The translations under genes were made by a program, and so were the position numbers. A stretch of DNA of 64,000 bases from Schlesneria sp. DSM 10557 (GTDB lineage Bacteria > Planctomycetota > Planctomycetia > Planctomycetales > Planctomycetaceae). The stretch is from positions 1,426,001 through 1,490,000 of the forward strand of contig NZ_CP124747.1 of assembly GCF_041860085.1 (NCBI RefSeq), given 5' to 3'. Shown piece after piece: positions 49,257 to 60,415 of this stretch. Under the pieces are notes generated by a model. That model saw nothing but the letters and a program-made list of their open reading frames with translations, was not told the DNA's origin and ran no database searches. Within the stretch, counting starts at the first letter, position 1, and every line of letters starts with the position of its first letter.

Positions 49257-51806
49257 ATGCGTGCTGGCCTCCTGATCTTAGCGCTCTGTGTGCCATTGAT
49301 TCTCGCGCGCCAACAGATTCGGGCAGAGGATCGCGTCGGCAGAATGCCAGACAGAGTGCCCGTCGAAGCGCAGCCATTGAGCGAGAATATTCGCCGGATA
49401 ATTACGGCACTCAACGTGGTCGGGCATCCCCTCCCGGAACCCATCGTGCAATCGCTGGAACTGGGGATCGAGAAGGGAGACGCTGAGCAGCTTCAGGCGG
49501 ACCTGGATGCCGCGGTCCTGCTGGTCGTCACGATCAATCCCGAAGAACGCGTTCGGGTCCGTCGGGGTCCCGCACCGGCCACTCTCCAGCAATATGGCTT
49601 CACCCCGGTACTTGTGAAAGTCCTCAATGCCAGTACCGCGACCCGACGACTTCGCATCGTCAGTCCGCAGGCAGGGGCCGTTTACTCGGGTGTAACAAAG
49701 CTCAGCATGCAGCGGCAGCAATCCCTTGAGCTAATCGAAAACGAAAACTCAAATCGCGACCGAGGACGATTCCTGGCGCTGGAGATGTACGAGCATCCCC
49801 CTATGACTGACCGGTTGAGCGGTCTGGAGGTCGAATACGCCGTGGCATTGATCCTGAGTACCGAGGCGGGCAAGCGAGAAGCGACGCTCGGCTTCGATCT
49901 GGGTCAGGGTGAACAGGATCTGGGCTTTCGGGGAGAAGTTCCCGTGCTATTCACAGTTCGTCCCGCCATCCCCGTCCGACTTTCCATTCTGGATGAAACG
50001 GGAAGGCCAACCACGGCATCACTGCTGATTCGTGATGAGCAGGGACGTGTCTATCCGCCTCAAGCAAAGCGACTCGCTCCCGACTTCTTCTTTCAGCCAC
50101 AAATCTACCGGGCGGACGGCGAATCGGTACAGCTCCCCCCCGGTCGATTCCGGGTCCAGTCGGGCCGAGGCCCTGAATATTGGACCCGTGAGCAGACACT
50201 GACGGTGCCCGATCGCTCCGGTAAGGACCGCGAACCTGACGCAAGCGATGCGGATACCAAACTGGAGATTCGTCTGGAACGGTGGATTGATCCTCAGGCC
50301 TTCGGCTTTTACTCAGGCGATCACCATATCCACGCGGCGGGCTGCGCGCACTACACATCCCCCTCGGAAGGGGTCCTCCCTGAGGACATGTTCCGGCAAG
50401 TCAAAGGAGAAGGTCTGAACGTCGGCTGTATCCTCACCTGGGGGCCTTGCTATGGGCATCAGCGGCAATACTTTGCACCGAAGCCGCATGATGTGAGCGA
50501 ACCGCTCACGATTCTCAAATACGATCTTGAGGTCAGTGGATTTGGCTCGCAGGCGCTGGGACACGTTTGCCTTCTGAACCTCCAGGACCAGACCTATCCG
50601 GGTTCCGAGGGAACCATGACGAAGGGCTGGCCAACATGGACCACACCCGTCATGCGTTGGGCAAAAGCGCAAGGAGGAGTGACCGGGTATGCTCACTCGG
50701 CCAGCGGACTGGCAATCGATCCTGTCGCTGCGGCAAGACGTGCTCTGCATCGATATGACGGAAATCAGGATGGGATTTTGTCGTCGGACGAAGCGACCAC
50801 CGCACTTCTTCCGGAACCGTGGCAGGAAATTGACAAGAACGGTGACCAGTTACTGGATGAAGACGAACTTCGATGGAGTCACGATCGCGCGGCAGATCGG
50901 CTGCCCAATCTGGCGATCCCCGAAATGAATGGCGTCGGCGCCATGGAAATTTGCGTGACCGCAGTCGAAGGGGTCTGTGATTTCATCAGTGCCATGGATA
51001 CGCAACGCATCCAGGAATGGAATACTTGGTACCACCTGCTGAATTGCGGATTCCCAATCAAAGTCAGTGGCGAAACGGACTTTCCCTGTATGAGCAGCCG
51101 CCGGGTAGGGCAGGGGCGAGTCTACGTACAACTCGTCAACCCGGACGGAACACCCCGGACAACGCTTTCGCCCCATCGACCGCTCGACTTCCCCGAGTGG
51201 TGTGAAGGGTTGGCGAAAGGACACTCGTACGTATCGGACGGGTTTGCACATGCCCTCGATTTTCGCGTCAACGAAGTCCGCCCCGGGCACGATGTGAAAC
51301 TGACCGCACCTGCGCAGATCCGTGTTACGGCACGTGTCTGCTTCGCGCCTCAGACGCCTGTCGCGGTCGCACACGGGACCGACAATCCTCCCTCAGGCCG
51401 GCGGACCATCGGCGACACCGTCCTCCTGCACGGCCCCCGCCAGGACGCCGTCACGACCGGTGGCGAGCGTGAAGTCGAAATTGTTTCCAACGGTCGCCCC
51501 GTGGCAAAACAGACCGTTCCCGCAGATGGCAAAGTGCACGAACTCGCTTTCGACGTACCATTGACTGAAAGTAGCTGGATCGCGCTGCGGCAGTTTCCTC
51601 AGCTCCACACGAACCCGGTGAATGTCCTTATCAACGACCGTCCCATCCGCGCCTCGCGCGACAGTGCAAGGTGGTGCGAACAGACCATCGAACTTCTCTG
51701 GAAAAACCGGGAAAAAAATATCGCCGCCGCCGAGCGGGATGTCGCGCGTGAAACGTTCGATCGCGCGACAGCTCGATTTCGGGAAATCGCCAACGAATCT
51801 CACTGA
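49257..51806 (+). CDS. CehA/McbA-family PHP-type metallohydrolase with two EF-hands
   Basis: 849 residues. Signal peptide RAGLLILALCVPLILA. The N-terminal ~345 residues are beta-rich. The PHP-type metal-dependent hydrolase domain starts at FYSGDHHIHAAGC (351-363; HxH at 357-359) and continues with EGLNVGCILTWGPCYG, GVTGYAHSASG (His 480) and MEICVTAVEGVCDF, then KVSGETDFPCMSSRRVGQGR. Two EF-hand loops are inserted between the His 480 segment and the rest: D501-G-N503-Q-D505 to E512, and D526-K-N528-G-D530 to E537. The C-terminal ~150 residues are a beta-sandwich. Named relatives hydrolyse carbamate esters or amidic bonds, but most planctomycete copies are unassigned. Divergent from DUF1571; no operon partner. 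Confidence 0.87.
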   Translation: MRAGLLILALCVPLILARQQIRAEDRVGRMPDRVPVEAQPLSENIRRIITALNVVGHPLPEPIVQSLELGIEKGDAEQLQADLDAAVLLVVTINPEERVRVRRGPAPATLQQYGFTPVLVKVLNASTATRRLRIVSPQAGAVYSGVTKLSMQRQQSLELIENENSNRDRGRFLALEMYEHPPMTDRLSGLEVEYAVALILSTEAGKREATLGFDLGQGEQDLGFRGEVPVLFTVRPAIPVRLSILDETGRPTTASLLIRDEQGRVYPPQAKRLAPDFFFQPQIYRADGESVQLPPGRFRVQSGRGPEYWTREQTLTVPDRSGKDREPDASDADTKLEIRLERWIDPQAFGFYSGDHHIHAAGCAHYTSPSEGVLPEDMFRQVKGEGLNVGCILTWGPCYGHQRQYFAPKPHDVSEPLTILKYDLEVSGFGSQALGHVCLLNLQDQTYPGSEGTMTKGWPTWTTPVMRWAKAQGGVTGYAHSASGLAIDPVAAARRALHRYDGNQDGILSSDEATTALLPEPWQEIDKNGDQLLDEDELRWSHDRAADRLPNLAIPEMNGVGAMEICVTAVEGVCDFISAMDTQRIQEWNTWYHLLNCGFPIKVSGETDFPCMSSRRVGQGRVYVQLVNPDGTPRTTLSPHRPLDFPEWCEGLAKGHSYVSDGFAHALDFRVNEVRPGHDVKLTAPAQIRVTARVCFAPQTPVAVAHGTDNPPSGRRTIGDTVLLHGPRQDAVTTGGEREVEIVSNGRPVAKQTVPADGKVHELAFDVPLTESSWIALRQFPQLHTNPVNVLINDRPIRASRDSARWCEQTIELLWKNREKNIAAAERDVARETFDRATARFREIANESH

Positions 51807-52050
51807 GTCACATTATGACTGGTTCGATGACGATTCCTGTTACGCGAATGGGTGCTTAAAATGCGGAAGAATCTCGCTCTCTCTGCTGGGGCCTACATCC
51901 GACCGCGGTGAGTCAGTTCATGAGAACGAGCCGAGGATCATTTGTCAGCCTCACGGAATCTACCCTCACACAGTTGCAACAGGTCTGTCGGGTTCGGCAC
52001 CACGGGTTCGCATCCCTCACCGACAATGACCTCATTATGAAGATGACAAC

Positions 52051-52605
52051 ATGAATAAAATCCTTGTCCTGTTCGATTCCCGTTCCGGCCATACGTCCAG
52101 GATGGCAACGCTCGTTGCGGAAGGGGCTGGCAGTATCTCCGACACCGAAGTTCGGTTGCGAAGTGTGGATGAAGCCACTGCCGACGATGTGATCTGGTGC
52201 GATGGACTTGCCGTCGGAAGTCCCACGAACATGGGATTACTCAGTTGGAAAATGAAACGGTTCTGGGACGAAGTCATGATTCCCCAGTGGGCCAAAGTCG
52301 ATGGCAAAATTGCCTGCGCCTTCAGCTCATCGGGAGGATGGGGAGGTGGATCGGAAATGGCCTGCCAGAGCCTTCTGACCGTGCTGATGAACTTCGGGTT
52401 TCTGGTGTTCGGCGTAACCGACTACGTCAGCGGTGATCTAACACTTCACTATGGTGCCGTCGCCGCCAAGGAACCCCGCGACGAAGAGACTGAAGCGGCA
52501 TGCCGGAAGTTGGGCAGGCGTCTGGCTGAGTGGACCGCCGTCTATGCACATGGTCGAACTGACGAACACCCGCTGAACAAGAGTGCCGAACGGTATCTGC
52601 CTTAA
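52051..52605 (+). CDS. Flavodoxin-like / WrbA-type NAD(P)H:quinone oxidoreductase family
   Basis: 184 residues. It binds FMN and is likely a cytoplasmic quinone or electron-transfer flavoprotein. The FMN phosphate loop is LFDSRSGHTSRMATLVAEG (the usual T/S-x-T-G-x-T/S pattern), followed by CDGLAVGSPTNMGLLSWKMK and CAFSSSGGWGGGSEM, which contact the isoalloxazine ring in WrbA-like proteins. The C-terminal ~40 residues continue beyond WrbA. Physiological partner unknown. It is convergent with the phosphodiesterase gene; a strong hairpin separates them. Confidence 0.87.
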   Translation: MNKILVLFDSRSGHTSRMATLVAEGAGSISDTEVRLRSVDEATADDVIWCDGLAVGSPTNMGLLSWKMKRFWDEVMIPQWAKVDGKIACAFSSSGGWGGGSEMACQSLLTVLMNFGFLVFGVTDYVSGDLTLHYGAVAAKEPRDEETEAACRKLGRRLAEWTAVYAHGRTDEHPLNKSAERYLP

Positions 52606-52677
52606 TACTCTGTCGTGACGGTTTTGATTCGATCGTACGAGAAGCCAGCAGCAGTGTGCGAGTGAACTCTCTCGCCC

Positions 52678-52714
52678 TGACGTCGCTGGCGTGATTCTCA
52701 CGCCAGCGATGTCA
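52678..52714. terminator. Strong stem-loop between convergent genes
   Basis: TGACGTCGCTGGCGTGA (52678-52694), loop TTC, and TCACGCCAGCGATGTCA (52698-52714) form a 17-bp stem with a single G-T mismatch. It lies between the stops of the flavodoxin-like gene (52605) and the phosphodiesterase gene (52739). No long T-run, but it is by far the strongest hairpin in the window and can act in both directions. Confidence 0.7.
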
Positions 52715-52738
52715 CACGGAAAAGGGAAGTAGGCGATT

Positions 52739-54124
52739 TCAGCTAAACTGGAGCTGCAGGGCCAGTTCCTTAACGCGGGTCATGGGGATATCGTCGGTTT
52801 CGATCGCGCGGCTGGAACTGATGAAGACTGGGGCTTCGCTCGTCTCGTGACCGGGTGTCGGAAGTCGACCGTGGCTTCCTTTGACGAGAGTGGCATCCAA
52901 CCCGATAACATCCATGTAGTAGCGAAATCCGAGCAACTTTCGTGCAAGCCGGCAGGCGATCCGCAGCTTGGGGAAAGCGATTTTCGGATCGATAAACAGT
53001 TCCACCGGGTCGTAACCGGGCTTACGGTGGATGTCGATCGTCCGTGCATAGTCCGGTGCGAGACGATCATCTTCCCAGAAGTAATAGGTGAACCAGGCGT
53101 TCTTGTCAGCGACCACAACCAGTTCTCCAGATCTCTCGTGATCGATGCCGAATTGGCGTTGCTCTGCGCGATCCAGAACCAGATCAACTCCCTCCGTCTG
53201 GCTCAGCAGCAGTTTGATCGCCTTGATATCGTCCGGCCGCTGCACGTAAACATGAGCAATCTGATGATCGGCTAACGCAAAAGCGCGAGACGCCTCGCAG
53301 TCGAGCGTCTCCCAGCCCAGCGCCTCACGCCGGGTCGCCACGTAGCCGTGTCTTCTCAGGATTCGGTTAATATGAACCGGTCGTGATACTTCCGTGATGG
53401 CGTACTCGGACAATGCGATCACATCCGCCCCCATCTCCTGAGCTGCGGCGATGCACTTGCCTGCTTCGGCGTCGACAAGGCGGATGTCCTCGGCGATGCG
53501 AGGATCGTGCGGCCCCAGCCGCTGCAAACCGTAATCCAGATGGGGAAGATAGATCAGTGTCAGGCTGGGCCGGTGACGCTTCATCACTTCGACCGATGCA
53601 TCGGCGATCCAGCGGGAGCTTGTAATATCCGCCGCAGGGCCCCAGAAGCGGGGAAGTGGAAAGACACCGAGCCGGGCCTGAAGTTCGTCTTTCAAACCCG
53701 CCGGCTGGCTGTACGAGTCAAAAACTTTCCGTCCGTCAGCGGGATAGCTGGGTCGTGGAGTCATCGACCATTCGACATCGGCATACATGTTATACCACCA
53801 GAACATTTTCGCGGTGGTGTAACTCGAATCCCGCTTTTTCCCTTCGTCGTAAATCCGACTGCCATGCACCAGCCTGTTCGACTGGCGCCACAACCAGACT
53901 TCGGCCAGATCACGGAAGTACCAGCCGTTCGCAACGATGCCATGCTCTCGAGGCAGGGCCCCGGTCAAAATTGTCGATTGCGCCGAGCAGGTGACTGCCG
54001 GCAGCACGGTCCCCATGGGACGAGCAAATCCTTCACTGGCAAGTCTCGACAGATGAGGAGTATTCGGCCCCAGCATTTCGTGGGTCAGGCCAACGACATT
54101 CAGAATCAACAGTGGTTTAGGCAT
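52739..54124 (-). CDS. Type I phosphodiesterase/nucleotide pyrophosphatase-family protein
   Basis: 461 residues from the ATG at 54124. Alkaline-phosphatase-superfamily motifs: LLILNVVGLTHEMLGPNTPH (first metal Asp of the usual VVGLD replaced by Gly-Leu-Thr), LPAVTCSAQSTILTGALPRE with catalytic Thr and the STILTG stretch, EHGIVANGWYF, YLPHLDYGLQRLGP, ADVIALSEYAITEV (usual SDHG replaced by SEY) and KGSHGRLPTPG. No signal peptide: the N-terminus MPKPLLILNVVG starts straight into the fold. It probably hydrolyses a nucleotide or phosphodiester in the cytoplasm; two unusual metal-site residues leave this open. Confidence 0.85.
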   Translation of the reverse strand: MPKPLLILNVVGLTHEMLGPNTPHLSRLASEGFARPMGTVLPAVTCSAQSTILTGALPREHGIVANGWYFRDLAEVWLWRQSNRLVHGSRIYDEGKKRDSSYTTAKMFWWYNMYADVEWSMTPRPSYPADGRKVFDSYSQPAGLKDELQARLGVFPLPRFWGPAADITSSRWIADASVEVMKRHRPSLTLIYLPHLDYGLQRLGPHDPRIAEDIRLVDAEAGKCIAAAQEMGADVIALSEYAITEVSRPVHINRILRRHGYVATRREALGWETLDCEASRAFALADHQIAHVYVQRPDDIKAIKLLLSQTEGVDLVLDRAEQRQFGIDHERSGELVVVADKNAWFTYYFWEDDRLAPDYARTIDIHRKPGYDPVELFIDPKIAFPKLRIACRLARKLLGFRYYMDVIGLDATLVKGSHGRLPTPGHETSEAPVFISSSRAIETDDIPMTRVKELALQLQFS

Positions 54125-54404
54125 GCGTGAGGGCTGGTACTTTGAGCTTACAGGGTACGGTTCACTGGCAGGGTTCAGTGACACTGATCGCACCGATGCC
54201 GGATCGAGGCGTTGCGCCCGGCATTCGGTGTCCGGAATCCAAAATTGATCGGCCGCGCAACGGGCTGTACAAAGGACGAACCAAGGGCCGGATCGAGTTC
54301 AGGACACCGACCCTGGTTCCGCCATGAGACGACGACGCGGGTATATCTGCAGTCGTCCCCGCAGCCCGATTGAAATACGCGGCCCATTCGCTGCCAACTT
54401 CGGC

Positions 54405-55670
54405 TCAGTCAACCTGGTATTTCCCGGTCAGACGATACTTCGGATGCTTCTCGAGATAAGCGGCGACTCGGTCCGACCGGCCGATGGCCACCGGCAGGAA
54501 GTCGAGCGCCTGCTGCAGTCGCTCATCAGGTTCAGCACAACTGAATCGTAAGAAGCCACCTCCCGCATCGCCGAAACATTCCCCACCCAGACAGGCGACT
54601 CCAAATTTGTCGTCGGCCCCTTCCAGCAGATAGAGCGCCAGACCGTGACTTGTGATACCGAGCTTATTGCAGACCGGAGCAACGTTTGGAAATACATAGA
54701 ACGTGGCAGCGGGGTCCAGCGACCGAAAGCCTTCCAGACGGTTGAGTCCGTTCGTAAGGAGTTCAACCTTCTTGCGGAACTTCTGCATCACGACGTCACG
54801 CTCGGCAGTATCCCGTTCCAGCGCGGCCTTGCCCGCCAGTTGCACCAGCGGGGGCGTACACGAGAGAGTGGTATTGATCATCTTCCCGATCGCATCCGAA
54901 ACCTCGGCCGACGCGACAGAGAATCCGAGCCTCCAGCCACTCATGCTGTAGCTTTTGCTGAACGTGTACGCAGCCACAGACCGTTCCAGCATGCCCGGTT
55001 CGGACAGCAGTGACTCATGCGTCCCCTTCCAGACCATGTGGCAGTAGGGCTCATCGCTGAAGACGGCGATGTTCGTTCCGCGAAGCAGGTCAGCAACGTC
55101 CCGCAGATCCTGACGCGTCATCACGCCGCCGGTCGGGTTGTGTGGAGAGTTGAAGAAGATCGCTTTGGGCGAGGGATCCGTCTTGATAAAGTTTTCGATC
55201 GCGGAAAGTTCCGGCCGAAAACCATTGGACTGTTTCAGTGGTGCGAGAACAGGTCGCGCATTGCGACGAAGGATATTGGGAAGGTATGTCGGGAAGTAAG
55301 GGCTGAAGACCAGTACGCCATCCCCGGGATTCAGGAATGCCTCACAGAAATACTGCTCGAATACTTTCGCCCCGGGAGCGACGACGATATTGGCGGCCTC
55401 AGCCGGAATCCCGAATTCGTGTTTCACGAACCGGGCGGCCGCTTCGCGGAATTCAGGCAAACCCGGTGACGGACAATAGTGAGACTTGTTTTGCTGGATC
55501 GCTTCGACACCCGACGACTTTGCGGATGCCGTGCTATCGAAGGGGCTGTCACCGATTTCCAGCTCGACGACATCCTTCCCCGCGGCCTTCAGCGACTTGG
55601 CAACTGCCAGCACATTGAACGCGGTTTCGACAGAAAGGGATTTAGCAAACTCACTCAGCTGGACCGTCAT
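54405..55670 (-). CDS. PLP-dependent aminotransferase class I/II
   Basis: 421 residues; AGGA lies about 9 nt ahead. Aspartate-aminotransferase-like fold: VVELEIGDSPFDSTASAKSS, ANIVVAPGAKVFEQYFCEAF, PYFPTYLPNILRRN, KAIFFNSPHNPTGGVMT (Asn of NPTGG), VFSDEPYCHMVWKG (Asp and Tyr), and the PLP lysine in YTFSKSYSMSGWRLGF. Near the C-terminus FLRFSCAEPDERLQQALDFL holds the substrate-binding Arg. The amino-acid substrate cannot be fixed. It follows a 247-residue unknown protein on the same strand with a gap of 10 bp, so the two are probably one operon. Confidence 0.93.
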   Translation of the reverse strand: MTVQLSEFAKSLSVETAFNVLAVAKSLKAAGKDVVELEIGDSPFDSTASAKSSGVEAIQQNKSHYCPSPGLPEFREAAARFVKHEFGIPAEAANIVVAPGAKVFEQYFCEAFLNPGDGVLVFSPYFPTYLPNILRRNARPVLAPLKQSNGFRPELSAIENFIKTDPSPKAIFFNSPHNPTGGVMTRQDLRDVADLLRGTNIAVFSDEPYCHMVWKGTHESLLSEPGMLERSVAAYTFSKSYSMSGWRLGFSVASAEVSDAIGKMINTTLSCTPPLVQLAGKAALERDTAERDVVMQKFRKKVELLTNGLNRLEGFRSLDPAATFYVFPNVAPVCNKLGITSHGLALYLLEGADDKFGVACLGGECFGDAGGGFLRFSCAEPDERLQQALDFLPVAIGRSDRVAAYLEKHPKYRLTGKYQVD

Positions 55671-55680
55671 AGAGGATTTC

Positions 55681-56424
55681 CTATTTCGTCGAAATGGCCT
55701 GTTGTAGGGGACGAAGCACTTGATCGATCACGTATTTCTCGAGCAGTGATTCGCACTGCGTCCGGAGTTCGCCGAGCGTCCCTTCGTAAGAGCTGTCGGA
55801 TTCGAGACTGCCGTACTGACGCACGGTAAAGAATACACTGATGTGTTCTTCCGGAAAATCGCCCCGACGCACCTGATACGCATTCGTACGGGTTTCGATC
55901 ATGAGCCGTGCCTGTCGTCGGCACGTTTCTTCCAGCGCAATCGTCATCATCGGTTCAAAGTTCAGAACCTGACGACCGGGAATCTCGAGTAGTCCGTCCA
56001 GTGCCGAGCTGACTCCCAGCGCTTCGGCGACCAGTTCGTCGTGGTTTCCCCGGTAGTTAAAGTCGAAGCCCATCATGTAGTCGAGAGCTTCGCAATCGAG
56101 CGAACTGACTGAGAGCATGTAGGGAACAAGTTGCAGTACCAGTTTATGCTGTTCAACTGCGTCTTCGACGTCATCGGGATTGATGTAGCCGCTGCAGATT
56201 CGTCGCGGTTCCAGCGTGCACCAGCGCTGATGTCCCTGATCTTTGTCCTCTTCAAGGACGTGGTCCCCATTCTCGCGGGTGTAGAAATTCCGCATCGTAG
56301 GGTATTGCTTACGAACCCGCTCGAAGAAACTGAGGGTCGTTTCACGCCCTGCGGGTAGTGCCATCTCCGTATTGAGAGTCATGTTGACGTAGAAGTCGTC
56401 GGCGAGGGTAGAATACGAAGACAT
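55681..56424 (-). CDS. Unknown protein co-transcribed with the aminotransferase
   Basis: 247 residues from the ATG at 56424 (GAGG about 10 nt ahead; a TTG precedes it). No family is recognised. It has no signal or membrane helix and is rich in Glu and Asp. Segments: YSTLADDFYVNMTLNTEMAL, FFERVRKQYPTMRNFYTREN, YMLSVSSLDCEALDYMMGFD, NFEPMMTIALEETCRRQARL, HISVFFTVRQYGSLES. The alternating strand and helix texture suggests a compact cytoplasmic alpha/beta protein of about one domain. It lies 10 bp ahead of the aminotransferase gene, so it may act with or regulate that enzyme. Confidence 0.8.
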   Translation of the reverse strand: MSSYSTLADDFYVNMTLNTEMALPAGRETTLSFFERVRKQYPTMRNFYTRENGDHVLEEDKDQGHQRWCTLEPRRICSGYINPDDVEDAVEQHKLVLQLVPYMLSVSSLDCEALDYMMGFDFNYRGNHDELVAEALGVSSALDGLLEIPGRQVLNFEPMMTIALEETCRRQARLMIETRTNAYQVRRGDFPEEHISVFFTVRQYGSLESDSSYEGTLGELRTQCESLLEKYVIDQVLRPLQQAISTK

Positions 56425-56860
56425 CAAATTTGTTCCTCAAATGATCTAACGTGCCGGAACCGGGGTGAGATCGAGAAACAATCCCCCCTCGGACAGCACC
56501 CTGCCTGAATTTCGCAGCAGACCGTGTCCTTCGCAGAAGCTCGTAACAGGTTACAACGCGCAGGCAGCCGCATTGTAGGGGTCGGCGGAACAGGGGTCAA
56601 AGAGTCAGCCCTCTCATCCAAGATCGTCGACTCACGGCGTTCTGATGCCCACTGACCTTACGCAAGGTCATGCAGTCGTCTGATCCGGCCCCGCACGAAT
56701 GCCTTGTCGCTCAAAAAATACGACCAAAACGAGTTGTTGAACCGGGGCCCCGTCTGTTGAAATAGTGTTTGTGCATTTCACAATTTCCCTGTGCAGGCAA
56801 GCCGGGCTCGCGGAACGACACGTAGAACGTCGACACGCGCGGGCTCGCGGAGTTTCCTCA
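56425..56860. other. Divergent intergenic region
   Basis: 436 bp between the unknown-protein gene and the MGMT gene. Presumably holds both promoters. No convincing coding frame, RNA gene or strong hairpin was seen. Confidence 0.45.
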
Positions 56861-57463
56861 GTGAAGAATTCAGCCCGTCCGTCGTCCTCGCTTGAGCGGG
56901 AATCGGCCGCAGCGGAAAATCCCGCACCGCTCCTGCTTTCAGCCTTCACCACTCCGTTGGGCTGGATCGGCCTGCTCGGCCAGAGGAACAAACTGATTGG
57001 TATTTTCGCTGGCTACGGGTCGGAGACAGCGATCCGGAATCAGGCAAAGTCGCGATCGGGGGGGGCGTGCCTTTACGATGACTGGAGCCCCGAACTGCGC
57101 GAACTGTTTACCGCCTATGCCGACGGCGACGTTGTCGACTTTTCCGGGGTCGAGATTGAATTGCCAAAGCTGACCAGGTTCCGACGAAATATCGTTGACG
57201 CCACACGCCGACTCGGTCACGGGCAGACCGCCTCGTATGGAGAGTTGGCCACGATGGCTGGACATCCCGGTGCTGCCCGAGCTGTGGGAACTGTCATGTC
57301 GACCAACCAGTTTCCGATTCTGATTCCGTGCCACCGTGTCCTGGCTGCAGGAGGAAAGCTGGGAGGTTACACGTCACCCGCAGGAACAAAGTTCAAACTG
57401 CGATTACTGGAAATGGAAGCGCGCTCCGTCGGTCGCACCTTCAATCTGGCGGAACTTCGGTAA
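56861..57463 (+). CDS. ogt: Methylated-DNA-protein-cysteine methyltransferase (MGMT/Ogt)
   Basis: About 200 residues from the GTG at 56861 (GGAG 8 nt ahead); an ATG at 56765 is also in frame but its 32 codons look non-coding. It repairs O6-alkylguanine by moving the alkyl group to its own Cys. The DNA-binding and active-site domain is clear: RRNIVDATRRLGHGQTASYG, GELATMAGHPGAARAVGTVM, then the acceptor IPCHRVLAAGGKLGGY (Cys at about residue 157 from this start). The N-terminal domain carries FTTPLGWIGLLGQRNKLIGI. Usual length for the family is 160-190, so the GTG start fits. Confidence 0.93.
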   Translation: MKNSARPSSSLERESAAAENPAPLLLSAFTTPLGWIGLLGQRNKLIGIFAGYGSETAIRNQAKSRSGGACLYDDWSPELRELFTAYADGDVVDFSGVEIELPKLTRFRRNIVDATRRLGHGQTASYGELATMAGHPGAARAVGTVMSTNQFPILIPCHRVLAAGGKLGGYTSPAGTKFKLRLLEMEARSVGRTFNLAELR

Positions 57464-57754
57464 GCAGAGCGTGAACCGTCGTCTCACCCCCGAAGATGCG
57501 ATCAGCCACAGTCGCGATCAATTTCGCTTTCTAGGCAAACGGTTCAACGCAGCACAGGCGAAGCCTGACACATGCGACGTGCCAACATGGGTTACGTGAA
57601 TCGGGAACGTTGAGAGCCGCAGAACGGGAGTCACATCCTCACATCTCTCAAGGGACCATCGGCCAAACTTGACAGCAACAGTTCAAAGCGGCCCAATGGA
57701 CTGCCGAGTCGTCTGCTGGATTCTCCTCTGACCATCGCACTGCGAAAGCTACTG

Positions 57755-58009
57755 ATGAAGTTGCCTCAACTGTTTTTCAACCTCACGGCCGTCGCCACGA
57801 CGGTTTTCGTGATCACGATCCTCGCCATGGTGGCGATGCTGCTGGGGAATCCTGAAGCTCCCGTGAACGTCTGGTTCAACCGACATGGGGCGACCGTAAT
57901 GACGGTCGAGGTGATCTCCATCGGGGTACTGGGTGTCCTGGCGATTCTGCTGGACCGTCGCGAAATTCAGAGAGAACTGCAGGAACGAAAGAACCCTCCC
58001 AAGTCCTAA
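57755..58009 (+). CDS. Small two-helix membrane protein
   Basis: 84 residues. Two hydrophobic helices (VATTVFVITILAMVAMLLG, MTVEVISIGVLGVLAILL) are joined by a polar loop (NPEAPVNVWFNRHG), followed by a charged tail REIQRELQERKNPPKS facing the cytoplasm. Family not recognised. It lies 291 bp after MGMT and ends tail to tail with rpoD, with a hairpin over its stop. Confidence 0.65.
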   Translation: MKLPQLFFNLTAVATTVFVITILAMVAMLLGNPEAPVNVWFNRHGATVMTVEVISIGVLGVLAILLDRREIQRELQERKNPPKS

Positions 58010-58021
58010 GACTCAGGAGGG
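57994..58021. terminator. Candidate stem-loop between the small membrane gene and rpoD
   Basis: CCCTCC (57994-57999) pairs with GGAGGG (58016-58021), with an inner AGTC/GACT pair after a two-base internal loop. It covers the stop of the small membrane gene and lies 46 bp past the rpoD stop. No long T-run. Confidence 0.4.
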
Positions 58022-58067
58022 CTCAAAATCCGTCACATCAGCGAATCGCTAACCGATCGTAAGCCGA

Positions 58068-59765
<1,698 letters not shown>

Positions 59766-59774
59766 TGGGTCAAA

Positions 59775-59808
59775 CCTCCTGTGATTCGTTCACGTCCCTG
59801 TGATTGTA
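59775..59808 (-). promoter_or_regulatory. rpoD ribosome-binding site and -10-like element
   Basis: AGGAGG on the minus strand at 59780-59775 is 9 nt from the ATG. TACAAT at 59808-59803 is a good -10 candidate, giving a short leader of about 30 nt; no convincing -35 box stands 16-18 bp upstream. Confidence 0.4.
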
Positions 59809-60415
59809 GCCTGTGCGGACAAGCATTTCGTGAAACAAATTTACTTCCTGGGAATTCTCAGCCGGTCCATCAACACTTGACGGACGCTCAGCTATTTTCA
59901 AATCTGGCCGAAATCGAAAGGTTCAAGCGACCCTTCAACTTTATATCCTCTCGCAGCGAACTCGCCGGCACGATCAGCCGTTAGCAACGGGAAGCGATCT
60001 CCAACCAATCTGTCGCTGATCTGGTACTTCGATCCAGGCAAGCCATAACAGAGGGGCCGCCATCCCTGTGGACGGCTGCAGTCGCGGCGAAGTTCGCATT
60101 GATAGCATCCTTTCTTTCATTGCGAGTCGACCGGGCGTCGTATGCTCCGGCGGGTCGAAATGCTAACAAAATGAACTCGTCAGCGCCACGAAAACTTCTC
60201 AATTGGAAAAAAATCTTGAAAAATTCTTCTTTCACCTCAATTTCCCGTCCTGTTTACGAATCCGTTACTCACGATCACTGTCTGACAATGCCACAGAATG
60301 GATCCGTATTCACTTGAATGAGACATCCCGATCCCCGTGGTGACTCACGTTCCTGCGGCCAGGAATCCGGTCCCCCACTTGGTTTCTGTGACAGTGTCGG
60401 TTTTCCGCAGGCCCA

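Noticed and set aside
59981-60317. Short frames on both strands upstream of rpoD
   Set aside because: They overlap each other, lack ribosome sites and resemble no family.
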